From assembly GCA_903930145.1 (NCBI GenBank), contig CAIYXP010000088.1:1-54737 (forward strand): a stretch of 54,737 bases of DNA, given 5' to 3'. This document shows positions 9,601 through 16,684 of this stretch, piece by piece. The DNA is from an uncultured Methylococcaceae bacterium (GTDB lineage: Bacteria; Pseudomonadota; Gammaproteobacteria; Methylococcales; Methylococcaceae). Below the pieces are notes generated by a model that did not search any database, had not been told where the DNA came from, and saw only the letters and a list, made by a program, of their open reading frames with translations. The stretch's first letter is position 1. Every line of letters starts with the position of its first letter. The translations under genes and the position numbers were made by a program.

Positions 9601-11069
9601 GTGACGAGCAAGACACCATTCCAACCGACTGCCCAGCCAGTCTTGGCATCACTGAAGAAAACCCCTTCAAGGTCAGCACTGGTTCCAGAGTTAGAAGACT
9701 TCCATACTTTGCCGCCGTCATGAGTGACAAGGATAATCCCTTTCCGCCCCACTGCGCTACCATTCAGGCTATCGACAAAGAAGACACTTTGCAGATCCCC
9801 TGTTGAATCGGAGCGCTGAAAACCCCAACTTTTTCCGCCATCTTGACTGATTCGAATAATCCCCCGATTGCCGACCGCCCATCCGTTACGTTCGTCGGCA
9901 AAGTGGACACTGTTCAAGTTTTGGGCACTTTCGGTTTGGATCTGCCACGTCAAACCACCGTCATCGGAGGCTAATATGATTCCGTCTATGCCTATCGCCC
10001 ATCCGTTTTCTGAGTTTTTGAATCTGAGGCTTGTTAGCCCATCTCTGCCACTGCCGCGAACGGACTCCCAAGATTCGCCGCCATCTTGGGTCATCAGCAC
10101 CGTGCCATCAAAGGCAGAGGCCCAACCCGTTTTACTATTGATGAAGTGAACACTCCAAAGATGCTTGGTTGTCCCGCTTTTTTGGCGTTGCCATTTTTTT
10201 CCGCCATCCGAGGTGAAGATGATGGCCCCGCCCCAACCTACGGCCCAGCCGAAATTGGCATCAGCGAAATCGATGCCCATCAAGTGATCCTTAATTCCGG
10301 TCTCCTGAAGCTGCCAACTCATGCCGCCGTCTTGGGTGGCGATGATAGTGCCGTCACTGCCTGAAGCCCAGCCTTTAATCCAATTAATCAAGGAACCAAA
10401 AAAGTGGACCCCTGTAAGGCCAACTTTGACCCCACTTTTTTGGTTTTCCCAGTTTTGCCCGCCATCGACAGTGTGGAGCATAGCCCCATGCCAACCCACT
10501 GCCCAGCCATTCTGTTTGTCGACGAAATGAACTCCGAAAAGATTGTCTTTTGTGCCGCTCACTTGGGCCTGCCAGTATTTTCCACCGTCATGGGTAACGA
10601 TAATTTCACCTTCTCCGCCGACAATCCACCCCTCCTTATCGTCGATAAAAAAGACACTGGTTAAATGTTTAGTCGTGTGTCCGTCTTGAGCTTGCCAATG
10701 CCGTCCCCCGTCGTCACTGTGCAGGATCAACCCATCGTTTCCCACCACCCAGAGATCATCGGAGTTTGGCAAGACAAAAATATCATGTAGATGGGTTGAG
10801 ATGCGGGGCGAGCGCAAGCTGGGGTTACGCTCAATGGGATAACGCCACCAATCTTGACTTAAAAAATCGCCTGGGTTTTGCCAAGCACTCAAACGGACCT
10901 GCTGTTCAATGGCAAGCCAACTGATGGCAAGGAAACTGACAAGGACTAGCCCTATAAAGAGCCAGTTTTTCCAAGTTTTGGGTGAGGTTCTTTGATTGTT
11001 CCCATGGTCAATTGGTCGAAATCGACGTGGGATTCCATGCAATATGCGCGTAATGATCGTGTTAGCCAT
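6660..11069 (-). CDS. Giant membrane protein with 28 YCF48/BNR-like repeats and C-terminal SHOCT-like helices
   Basis: The 1469-residue protein starts with a basic tail and a membrane segment (WLFIGLVLVSFLAISWLAI, about residues 36-54). I count 14 repeats of about 41 residues (about 93-665), a second membrane segment (YYLTIPLFFGLLVGGV, about 673-690), 14 more repeats (about 703-1290), a Pro/Ser-rich linker, and two SHOCT-like helical units (1395-1469, each with KGxIxxEEFExKK). The repeat is LxxVxFxDxxxGWxVGxxG followed by TIxxTxDGGxxWxxQ, as in YCF48/HCF136 and BNR/Asp-box propellers. Fourteen units would make two seven-bladed propellers per side. From the topology I infer one half in the periplasm and the other in the cytoplasm. 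YCF48 itself helps assemble photosystem II; the role here is unknown. Confidence 0.85.
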   Translation of the reverse strand: MANTIITRILHGIPRRFRPIDHGNNQRTSPKTWKNWLFIGLVLVSFLAISWLAIEQQVRLSAWQNPGDFLSQDWWRYPIERNPSLRSPRISTHLHDIFVLPNSDDLWVVGNDGLILHSDDGGRHWQAQDGHTTKHLTSVFFIDDKEGWIVGGEGEIIVTHDGGKYWQAQVSGTKDNLFGVHFVDKQNGWAVGWHGAMLHTVDGGQNWENQKSGVKVGLTGVHFFGSLINWIKGWASGSDGTIIATQDGGMSWQLQETGIKDHLMGIDFADANFGWAVGWGGAIIFTSDGGKKWQRQKSGTTKHLWSVHFINSKTGWASAFDGTVLMTQDGGESWESVRGSGRDGLTSLRFKNSENGWAIGIDGIILASDDGGLTWQIQTESAQNLNSVHFADERNGWAVGNRGIIRISQDGGKSWGFQRSDSTGDLQSVFFVDSLNGSAVGRKGIILVTHDGGKVWKSSNSGTSADLEGVFFSDAKTGWAVGWNGVLLVTRDGGLNWQKKSSIVNEQWLKVQFVNGRNGWIVGSNGTILASSDGGENWKAQIIDTKETLENVFFINEKIGWVVGTNGTIFSSHDGGASWQAQDSKSKARLLSIEFADPQVGWAMSESGLVLSSHDGGKSWQENTIPTRENLADIHWIDTQHGVVVGSKESIFTTEDGGNRWSPIEYRIYPAPWYYLTIPLFFGLLVGGVRYRLQIPKPLRIPSPVHSLHDIVLQPGVNILWVVGNHGVIQCSRDGGQSWQEMPKQSSNNLTRIAFADDQHGWAIGLNGTIIATKDGGRNWKAQTAATHADLLGLYFLNAEKGFTIGRRGRMSATHDGGKSWQSLPSLTKKNLRGIHFCNARNGWAVGENGRILTTHNGGRNWRRLASVTPVNLSDIYFLDELHGWIVGLQGTILFTLDGGQTWNQHHVESISELSRIHFVDAKHGWIISADGYILVTQDGGNSWRVQAQTHIALEGVCFSDTRKGWAVGDKGSLIATHDGGLSWQNLAGKHSEHLLGVHFINAKLGWAVGLNGTIIHTLDGGLTWKAQENANKTNLKGVYFCDNQIGWAIGNGGIILTTVDGGSTWNSQAEALNDLNCIFFTDSRNGWIVGQNGTILSTNNSGWSWTAQLGKTKEFLTSAYFINSQIGWVVGSNGTIRATVNGGHTWRTQTSNTLENLMQVHFADERLGWVVGDHGTILKTQDGGKNWKQSKRTTETDIASVQFINRSIGWAVGWNGLILATTDGGITWNTQTGVNANLWDVFFVDASHGWVVGENGKIYMTKDGGKQWEVPDSIDLSQPEPISRIPVPPVTHPIAYPPPVLSNNSPEPLSSGGPMHDKAGGQARPTPVLPQARQSQPSTSKSPSFIAKTVPPASVSSSGSTPTQQIFTASTPPSQPAAPGHEPIPDKAPKVASDDELFHKLEKLYDLMNKGVISAEEYEAKKTEMLDFISAHEQLFSSLERLHMLMVKGIIAVEEFEVKKSELLKKLI

Positions 11070-11423
11070 TTAACAATGAATTTTTTTACGTCTATGGTGC
11101 TGGAAATTTAGGAAGCTTGCCTAATTGCCATCATTATCGCATGTCGGGGAAAGCTTATGCATTGGTTTATTACCGGCAAAAGCAGGTAGTTTCTCGCAAG
11201 TTGAAATTGGTGACACCCGAGAGGCTTATATTTTTGTTTTAAGTGGTCAAGCATAAGTCTACGGGTACAACAATGACCCATGCCATTGATTTATAAACTG
11301 GTCATTTGCCAGATTATTTTTGTTTAGCTACTGAATTGGTTGGCAGTGAAATTTTAAAAATCTCCGAACAGCAGTGTTAAAATATCTAAAGATTGATATT
11401 TTCAACCCAATTTTTTTAATAAA
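11070..11423. other. AT-rich intergenic region between divergent genes
   Basis: This 354-bp stretch separates the YCF48-repeat gene (minus) from the small gene at 11424 (plus), so it should hold both promoters. I see no clear -35/-10 pair, RNA gene or long inverted repeat in it. Confidence 0.4.
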
Positions 11424-11675
11424 ATGGTGTCCATTATGAAGAAAATCTCATGGGATGAAATGAAAAATGAGTACCCAGAAGAATGGTTGCTGATTACGGA
11501 TTTCGATCTGGATGCGTCCGGTCATATCCTTGCGGGCGTTGTTGATCGACATTCAAAACAGAAAGAGTTGGTTTATCGATCACCGGCTTTAAAGAAGCCA
11601 GCGGCATTTCGTTATACAGGTGAATCGAATTTTTCAGGGTTACGAAGTCATGCGGGAAAACATTACGTCGTTTGA
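11424..11675 (+). CDS. Small hypothetical protein next to a retropepsin-like protease gene
   Basis: The 83-residue protein has no recognised domain. It is acidic at the start (SWDEMKNEYPEEWLLITDFD) and contains a short beta-rich part (GHILAGVVDRHSKQKELVYR). An alternative ATG four codons later (11436) would give MKKISWDEM. It overlaps the start of the retropepsin-like gene by 26 bp, so the two form a coupled pair. The same strand and overlap suggest that the products work together, for example as partner or substrate; this is inference. Neither start has a strong ribosome-binding site. Confidence 0.6.
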   Translation: MVSIMKKISWDEMKNEYPEEWLLITDFDLDASGHILAGVVDRHSKQKELVYRSPALKKPAAFRYTGESNFSGLRSHAGKHYVV

Positions 11676-12051
11676 TACCAGCAGGCATCATATTTATTTG
11701 GAATTCGGCGTAACCGATTCCAGTGGAGTCTTGCACAGTGTCGCCGGGATTCTTGATACCGGAGCGCCTAGAACTGAATTCTCAGACCAGTTCTTAAAAT
11801 ACGCAGGATTTCTTAACGACAAAAATGAAAACGCAACACTAAAACTAGGATTACAGACCCAAAAATATGGTGTAATTGAATTACCTTTGGTCGATCTATG
11901 CGGTCATCAGATGGTGAACTTCAAAGCTTGTGTTTCATATTTTGAACCATCTTGGGGTATAGATGCGCTAATTGGTCTAGATTTCTTCCGCTACTTTCGA
12001 GTTACGATTGATTTTGAACAAGGCGTAATAATCACATCACCCTACGTATGA
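11650..12051 (+). CDS. Retropepsin-like aspartic protease domain protein
   Basis: The 133-residue protein contains one half-pepsin fold. The catalytic motif is AGILDTGAPRTEF (DTGA at about residues 36-39), and the second hydrophobic segment is ALIGLDFFRYFRVTIDF (about 104-120), the usual LIGxDxL element. Such single-domain bacterial retropepsins act as homodimers. There is no signal peptide, so a cytoplasmic enzyme is likely. An upstream GTG at 11620 keeps the frame open, but the ATG at 11650 fits the domain start. It overlaps the small upstream gene by 26 bp. The substrate is unknown. Confidence 0.7.
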   Translation: MRENITSFDTSRHHIYLEFGVTDSSGVLHSVAGILDTGAPRTEFSDQFLKYAGFLNDKNENATLKLGLQTQKYGVIELPLVDLCGHQMVNFKACVSYFEPSWGIDALIGLDFFRYFRVTIDFEQGVIITSPYV

Positions 12052-12479
12052 TCCGAAACTCTCAAGAATTAAATGCAAGTCATTGATATTTTATGACAAA
12101 TATTCAGGCATACTGCTTGGCAACGCCTTCCGCCGGGGCGGTCACTCCGCTAACTGGCGTTTAAGCCGACCCGCTTGGCAGTTATCATCATTGTTAATAT
12201 CCATTCCGCACGGGCGACTGAACGGGGCGGCAAGCATAACTAACTATACAGGTATCTGTATGAACTTAAAGCGAGTTTTACTTGCCTTAGCACATTTCTT
12301 CCTGTTGTCGGCCCATGTCGAGGCAGATTTTTCAGGTTTGAAGTCAAGCTCGGAGCGCAAGTACGTGGACTACGTGAATATTTCTTCAACGCAGTAGATA
12401 TAAATCATCGGCTTCCTATTTGCATATTCCCAAAAAAGGTTTATATTATTCCCGTCAAAATTTACGGGGTATAACCACC
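12052..12479. other. Intergenic region with a GC-rich segment
   Basis: The stretch 12120-12250 is more GC-rich than its flanks and holds CTAACTGGCG next to TTTAAGCCGACCCGC, which resembles the left half of an attC site, but no matching right half is seen. A 45-codon frame at 12260-12397 begins MNLKRVLLALAHFFLLSA and could be a tiny secreted peptide; it has no good ribosome-binding site and I do not call it. Confidence 0.35.
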
Positions 12480-12974
12480 ATGACTACTGCCAACCATATT
12501 TCCGCATCCATCAATGAAGAAGATTTAAGCGCCATTCTCGACGCACTGAAGACCCTCAAAGAAAAAAGCCCTTTTATGATTACCCTTACCAGCCAAGAAC
12601 GTAAGGAGTTGGCTAAAATGGGCGAAAAGTCGATGGGTTTCGAGGCAAAGTGCGAAGCCTATATGAACAGCCATCCCGAATTCATGCCGGGTTACATTCA
12701 AGCCGAAGAACTCAAACGGGATCGCTTGCTCCGCAGCCAAATTTCGCAATTCTTGCCACTGTTACATGCTTATGTGGCTGCGATTGAGGATACGCTCATG
12801 GCAGCCAAAAGCGATGTGTACTTGGCTGATTTGGCCTATTACCACAGCGTCCGGGATGCCACCCACCGAGGCATTGCCGGCGCCGAGGCCATTTACAACG
12901 ACCTCTCTTCGCGTTTCCCCGGCTCCCGACGAAAAACACCCGGCACGCCCTCTTCAGATGACCCGCAGGATTAA
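12480..12974 (+). CDS. Hypothetical protein, possibly interrupted by an in-frame stop
   Basis: The 164-residue protein begins MTTANHISASINEEDLSAIL and is mostly helical, with LTSQERKELAKMGEKSMGF and LADLAYYHSVRDATHRG as its most distinctive parts. I recognise no domain. It ends SSDDPQD at a TAA (12972-12974), but the same frame stays open for 79 more codons to 13212. That extension has a repeated SIGLG / SIGLD / YIGFD / FLIGEG pattern that looks like protein rather than random DNA. The gene may be a longer reading frame broken by a nonsense change, or the repeats may be a neighbouring remnant. An upstream start at 12420 is open but less likely. Confidence 0.65.
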   Translation: MTTANHISASINEEDLSAILDALKTLKEKSPFMITLTSQERKELAKMGEKSMGFEAKCEAYMNSHPEFMPGYIQAEELKRDRLLRSQISQFLPLLHAYVAAIEDTLMAAKSDVYLADLAYYHSVRDATHRGIAGAEAIYNDLSSRFPGSRRKTPGTPSSDDPQD

Positions 12975-13531
12975 AAAAGTATCGGTCTAGGGGAAAAATC
13001 AATCGGACTCGATAAAAATTTACCCCTAGCCGACTCTTTTTACATCGGCTTCGATTCTTTTTTGATCGGCGAGGGCTTTGCAAACATCGAACTCGATGAA
13101 AAAACAGCCCCCGCCGATATTATTTGCCCCGGCTTGGATACAAAATTGATTGTTTTTCCATGGCAATGCTGCAATTATTTCCTTATCTTCATGCGCTTGC
13201 GTCGTCTAACATAATGTGATGAAAATAAGAGTTGTGTAGGATTGCTCCTGACTGCCCTTTGCTTTTTTCGCACTTTTATTAAACAATGAAGGGCAAGATG
13301 GTTGAACGTTTTTTTATACATCGATTTGTTAAATGTTATGCATCTGTGTAGGTGTATAACATAAAGTTAGGCTTTTTTCATGAACGAAACCGCTTAGATG
13401 CGTTGAGCGAAGTACGGTAAAATGGGGTTAGGAACGAAATCCAGCTCAAGAGCTACCCAAGACAAGCTGGGTTTCTGTGAGCCTCCTACCAAGTCCGATA
13501 AAACACATCAATCGCCCTCAAGGAGCGCGTC
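12975..13531. other. Non-coding stretch with an open-frame remnant and integron-type boundary
   Basis: The first 240 bp continue the frame of the gene before it (stop at 13212). A GTCTAAC (13205-13211) fits the attC R'' consensus RYYYAAC and a GTTAGGC (13366-13372) is a perfect GTTRRRY cassette boundary. Between them TGTTATGCA and TGTATAACA form an imperfect inverted repeat (13334-13360). From 13373 to 13531 there is a leader without a gene, ending in a strong AAGGAG before the ATG at 13532. Confidence 0.4.
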
Positions 13532-13840
13532 ATGTCCCTGTCAATCTCAGGTACCAATTGCAGCCCCGCCATATCAGGTGGATATTTGTCGATAAAGCGG
13601 GATAATAAAGAAATACATATTTCCAGCATACCCACGCCCGTACTCATAGCCGACCGTTATAGAGATAGCGTGGTCGAAAACGATGACGAATTTGTAGACG
13701 AGGAAGGCAACGAATTTGCTATCAATATTTCATCGTCTAACGTCGGAGTGGATTGGGAAATTGTTCTTTCCGCCGAAAACGGAAACGACACCGAATTAGC
13801 GAGGCGAATTAAACTGGATTATCAACCCAATGAGTACTGA
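13532..13840 (+). CDS. Acidic hypothetical protein, putative partner of the HEPN protein
   Basis: The 102-residue protein matches no family that I know. It is acidic, with a stretch ENDDEFVDEEGNEFAIN in the middle, and predicted to be mainly beta (LSISGTNC, YLSIKRD, WEIVLSAE). The ATG has AAGGAG 8 bp upstream. It overlaps the HEPN gene by 11 bp, so translation is coupled. A small acidic first gene followed by a HEPN gene is the usual order for antitoxin and toxin, but this assignment is inference from arrangement and charge only. Both lie inside one apparent integron cassette (13373-14511). Confidence 0.65.
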   Translation: MSLSISGTNCSPAISGGYLSIKRDNKEIHISSIPTPVLIADRYRDSVVENDDEFVDEEGNEFAINISSSNVGVDWEIVLSAENGNDTELARRIKLDYQPNEY

Positions 13841-14372
13841 TTCTCAAACGGGAAGCCAGTTCTATCAAAGCTTCAAAAGCAACCTCGAAGCACTACGATG
13901 CTTTCCTGAAGATTTACTCTTAAACCGTTTGCTGTTTTCGCAGATCATTACACTGTTGGAAAAATACTTGCTTGATGTGTTTATCCACGAGATCACCACA
14001 AACACAACTAAGCTACAAACTCTTGCCAATCACAACAAATTTAGGGAGCAAAAACTAGGGATCGCTTTTGCGCTGAATAATAGCGTTCGGGATTGGATCA
14101 TCGACACCATGCGAAAGATGGTCTGGCATCGTTTGAATGACGTGCAAATTTTATATAAAGCCGTTCTCGGCATCACTTTTGAATTAGAACGGCCAATTAT
14201 CGAGGCCATCAACAAAAGGCATGATTTAATTCACAGAAATGGCTTTGATTTGCGTGGCAATAACGTTCCGGTTACCCATGCCGATCTTTGTGGGCTGATT
14301 AATGCCGTTGATTCATTTGTTATCAATATTGATGAAAAATATAACGCGGTAAGGTGCGGCAATCCATCATAG
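13830..14372 (+). CDS. HEPN-domain protein, putative RNase toxin
   Basis: The 180-residue protein is mainly helical. Near the C-terminus, INKRHDLIHRNG (about residues 128-139) has the R-x4-H signature of HEPN domains, which in many toxins and abortive-infection proteins is the RNase active site. The surrounding text (LLEKYLLDVFI near the N-terminus and a final VDSFVINID helix) resembles the MAE_28990/RiboL-PSP group of HEPN proteins, though I cannot assign the subfamily firmly. The start overlaps the acidic gene by 11 bp. An attC-like site follows 41 bp after the stop, so the pair travels as a cassette. Target RNA is unknown. Confidence 0.7.
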   Translation: MSTDSQTGSQFYQSFKSNLEALRCFPEDLLLNRLLFSQIITLLEKYLLDVFIHEITTNTTKLQTLANHNKFREQKLGIAFALNNSVRDWIIDTMRKMVWHRLNDVQILYKAVLGITFELERPIIEAINKRHDLIHRNGFDLRGNNVPVTHADLCGLINAVDSFVINIDEKYNAVRCGNPS

Positions 14373-14413
14373 GGTGCGGGGAAGAATGAACCGCATTAAT
14401 CGCGTAAGTCCAT

Positions 14414-14511
14414 TCCTAACAAATCATTCCGGCGCACCCGCGCCACAAAGTACCTTGGTGTTTTCGAGTTTTGTGGGGCGCGGCGCGGGGCGCTGAACGC
14501 GGGTGTTAGGC
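14414..14511 (+). other. attC: attC-like recombination site of an integron cassette
   Basis: The 98-bp element starts with TCCTAAC (R'', 6 of 7 complementary to R') and ends with a perfect GTTAGGC (R'). Inside, ATTCCGGCGC and GCGCTGAACG form the L'' and L' arms with one extra base on one side, as in true attC sites. The centre, GGCGCACCCGCGCCACAAA against TTTTGTGGGGCGCGGCGCG, makes an imperfect hairpin. The site lies 41 bp after the HEPN gene, and the next reading frame starts 32 bp after it. All of this is seen directly; function is by analogy with known attC sites. Confidence 0.7.
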
Positions 14512-14543
14512 CACAAATTATATCAGGGAAACAGGAGACTTCT

Positions 14544-14695
14544 ATGACCGATAAAGAGCATGTCGAAGCACATGTTGCTCAGATGTTTTTGGAACGACAC
14601 GAAGGAAGACCGTTGTTAGAGGGCTTGAACTTTGGCGACGTTGGTGCGGTTTTTGTTCCTGACTCTACCCAATTCAAGGGAGTATTAAGAACCCA
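14544..14695 (+). pseudogene. Truncated cassette gene fragment
   Basis: After the attC-like site a frame opens with AGGAG 7 bp before its ATG and encodes MTDKEHVEAHVAQMFLERHE followed by GRPLLEGLNFGDVGAVFVPD. I do not recognise the family. The frame is formally open to 14951, but from 14696 on it is antisense to gloB, so the true gene seems to be cut at about 14690. The fragment suggests that a longer cassette array once continued here and was deleted up to the gloB end. Confidence 0.5.
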
Positions 14696-15469
14696 TCACC
14701 CCGCAAAGCTATCCTTCCTATGCCGGATTTCGGCAAACACCTGCCAGTCTTCCGCTTTGTTGGAAAAGCCTAGGCGGTGGCGGATGGCGGGGCTGTGTGG
14801 ACGCAAAAAGGGGTTGGTTGCCAATTCCTCCTGCAATGTCGATGGAATGGTGGGCAAGCCTTGTTCACGCAGTGTGGCAACCCGGTTCAAGCGCTCTTTC
14901 AGTGCCTGGTTTTCCGGTTCGATCTGCAAGGCAAAGCGCCCGTTGGCCTGAGTGTATTCATGGGCGCAATAAACGCGGGTTTCCGGGGGCAGGGCGCGGA
15001 TTTTCTCCAATGAGGCCCACATTTCTTTGGCATGGCCTTCAAACAGCCGGCCACAGCCTAGGCCGAAGAGTGTATCCCCGCAAAAAAGCGCCTTTTCCCG
15101 TTCAAACCAAAATGCGATATGACCGCTGGTATGGCCCGGCACATCCAACACTTTCGCCTCGGCATGGCCCAAGCCGATGATGTCGCCCTCATGCACTTCC
15201 ACATCAATGCCGGGAATGCGCTCTTTGTCCCTCGCCACGGCGACGATGGCGCAGCCGGTTTTCCGCTTCAATTCGACATTGCCGCCCACATGGTCGTTAT
15301 GGTGATGAGTGTTGAGAATGTGGGTCAGTTTCCAGCCTTTTTGATCCAAGGCTTGCAGCACGGGTTCTGAATCCGCAGGGTCGATGGCCGCCGTCGCCCA
15401 TCCGTTAGGCTCGTGGACTAGATAGATGTAGTTGTCATGCAGGGCGGGGATTTGCAAGATTTCGAGCAT
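14696..15469 (-). CDS. gloB: Hydroxyacylglutathione hydrolase (glyoxalase II)
   Basis: The 257-residue protein hydrolyses S-lactoylglutathione to lactate and glutathione in the methylglyoxal pathway. It has the metallo-beta-lactamase metal motif THHHNDHVGG (about residues 53-62), GHTSGH near 110, GDTLF near 129, and CAHEYT near 168, all zinc-ligand segments of glyoxalase II. Length matches the family. The frame opens at 15502, but MLEILQIPALHDNYIYL is the family start, with GGA upstream of the ATG at 15469. It probably acts in the cytoplasm. It is on the same strand as minE, 100 bp downstream of it, with a REP palindrome and a stem-loop in the gap. Confidence 0.93.
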   Translation of the reverse strand: MLEILQIPALHDNYIYLVHEPNGWATAAIDPADSEPVLQALDQKGWKLTHILNTHHHNDHVGGNVELKRKTGCAIVAVARDKERIPGIDVEVHEGDIIGLGHAEAKVLDVPGHTSGHIAFWFEREKALFCGDTLFGLGCGRLFEGHAKEMWASLEKIRALPPETRVYCAHEYTQANGRFALQIEPENQALKERLNRVATLREQGLPTIPSTLQEELATNPFLRPHSPAIRHRLGFSNKAEDWQVFAEIRHRKDSFAG

Positions 15470-15493
15470 GAGGGAATTCCGGGTGTTATGAAC

Positions 15494-15562
15494 CGAGTTC
15501 ACTCGTCGGTATCACTAGAATGAACTCGTAAAACCCGGATTTCGCTCCGCTCATCCGGGCTA
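15494..15562. repeat. Stem-loop and REP-like palindrome between minE and gloB
   Basis: CGAGTTCA (15494-15501) pairs with TGAACTCG (15521-15528). Next to it CCCGGAT and ATCCGGG (15534-15559) form a REP-like palindrome similar to that at 238-275. There is no T-run, so a rho-independent terminator is not supported. Confidence 0.6.
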
Positions 15563-15569
15563 CGTTTTA

Positions 15570-15848
15570 TCAAGCCCGTTTAGGCTTCTTACGCTGGCTG
15601 TCATCGGGCAAGATGATGTTCAGTTCGAGGATTTCCCGCTTGTCATCCTGCTCCATGGTCACTGAAATGGCATCTTGGTCTACGTTGACATATTTGCGGA
15701 TGACTTCCAACAGTTCCTTTTGCAACATGGGGAGATAATCCGGTTTGTTGCGCTCGGAACGCTCATGCGCAACCAATATTTGCAGACGCTCCTTGGCGAT
15801 GGAAGCCGTAGGCTGGCGGGTGCTACGAAAATAATCTAACAGTCCCAT
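15570..15848 (-). CDS. minE: Cell division topological specificity factor MinE
   Basis: The 92-residue protein begins [20 protein letters not shown], the typical membrane-binding and MinD-contact start of MinE. The C-terminal half ([20 protein letters not shown]) is the dimerisation domain. MinE stimulates the MinD ATPase and drives the pole-to-pole oscillation that keeps MinC away from midcell. The ATG at 15848 has GGAGG right upstream and lies 2 bp after the minD stop, so it is the last gene of a minC-minD-minE operon. A TTG two codons earlier is open but not needed. Confidence 0.95.
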   Translation of the reverse strand: MGLLDYFRSTRQPTASIAKERLQILVAHERSERNKPDYLPMLQKELLEVIRKYVNVDQDAISVTMEQDDKREILELNIILPDDSQRKKPKRA

Positions 15849-15850
15849 GT

Positions 15851-16660
15851 TCAACCTCCAAATAGTCTATTGAAAAGGCCCTTCTTTTCAAGCTCTATAA
15901 AGCGGTGGGTCACATGTTCGCCCAAATAGCGGCGGACCACATCGGAGAAGGCTTGTCCAGCATCGCTCTTATCATCCAGTATCACGGGGATGCCCGCATT
16001 GGAAGCGGTCAGAACCGCCTTCGATTCCGGGATGACACCGAGCAAATGCAAGGACAATATGTCTTGCACGTCTTCGACACTGAGCATCTCGCCTAATTTG
16101 ACCCGCTGCGGACAATAGCGAGTCAGCAAAAGGTATTCTTTGATGGGTTCATCGCCCAGCTCAGCCCGGCGGGATTTGCTGGAGAGTATGCCCAACATGC
16201 GGTCGGAGTCTCGAACCGAGGAAACCTCTGGATTGGTCACGACGATGGCATCATCGGCGTAATACATCGCCAAGGTCGCCCCTTTTTCGATGCCGGCTGG
16301 CGAGTCGCAGACGATGTATTCAAAATCCTTGGACAAGTCTTCCAACACTTTGCCCACGCCTTCGACAGTCAGCGACTCTTTGTCGCGAGTTTGTGAGGCT
16401 GGCAGGATGAATAATTTGTCGCAACGTTTGTCTTTGATTAAAGCTTGGTTTAACGTGGCTTCGCCGTTGATGACGTTGACAAAGTCATAAACCACTCGCC
16501 GCTCACATCCCATAATGAGGTCGAGATTGCGCAGTCCCACATCGAAATCGATGACCGCGGTGCGATGGCCTTTAAGCGCAAGGCCCATGGCTAGGGCTGC
16601 GCTGGTGGTGGTTTTGCCGACGCCGCCTTTTCCTGAAGTTACTACAATGATACGTGCCAC
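15851..16660 (-). CDS. minD: Septum site-determining ATPase MinD
   Basis: The 269-residue protein is a ParA/MinD-type ATPase. The deviant Walker A is [10 protein letters not shown] (residues 9-18), switch I/II parts are [16 protein letters not shown] and [14 protein letters not shown], and the C-terminal amphipathic helix [17 protein letters not shown] is the membrane-targeting sequence. MinD-ATP on the inner membrane recruits MinC and is released by MinE. Translation starts at a GTG with AGGAGGAGC upstream. It lies 24 bp after minC and 2 bp before minE. Confidence 0.96.
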   Translation of the reverse strand: MARIIVVTSGKGGVGKTTTSAALAMGLALKGHRTAVIDFDVGLRNLDLIMGCERRVVYDFVNVINGEATLNQALIKDKRCDKLFILPASQTRDKESLTVEGVGKVLEDLSKDFEYIVCDSPAGIEKGATLAMYYADDAIVVTNPEVSSVRDSDRMLGILSSKSRRAELGDEPIKEYLLLTRYCPQRVKLGEMLSVEDVQDILSLHLLGVIPESKAVLTASNAGIPVILDDKSDAGQAFSDVVRRYLGEHVTHRFIELEKKGLFNRLFGG

Positions 16661-16684
16661 TGCTCCTCCTGTTGTATGAAGCGT

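Noticed and set aside
12116..12250. attC-like left half (CTAACTGGCG with TTTAAGCCGACCCGC)
   Set aside because: No matching right half with GTTRRRY could be found.
12083..12397. Reading frame of 104 codons ending in a signal-like peptide
   Set aside because: No ribosome-binding site, mixed composition, first half falls in a GC-rich non-coding block; a 45-residue peptide from 12260 is possible but unsupported.
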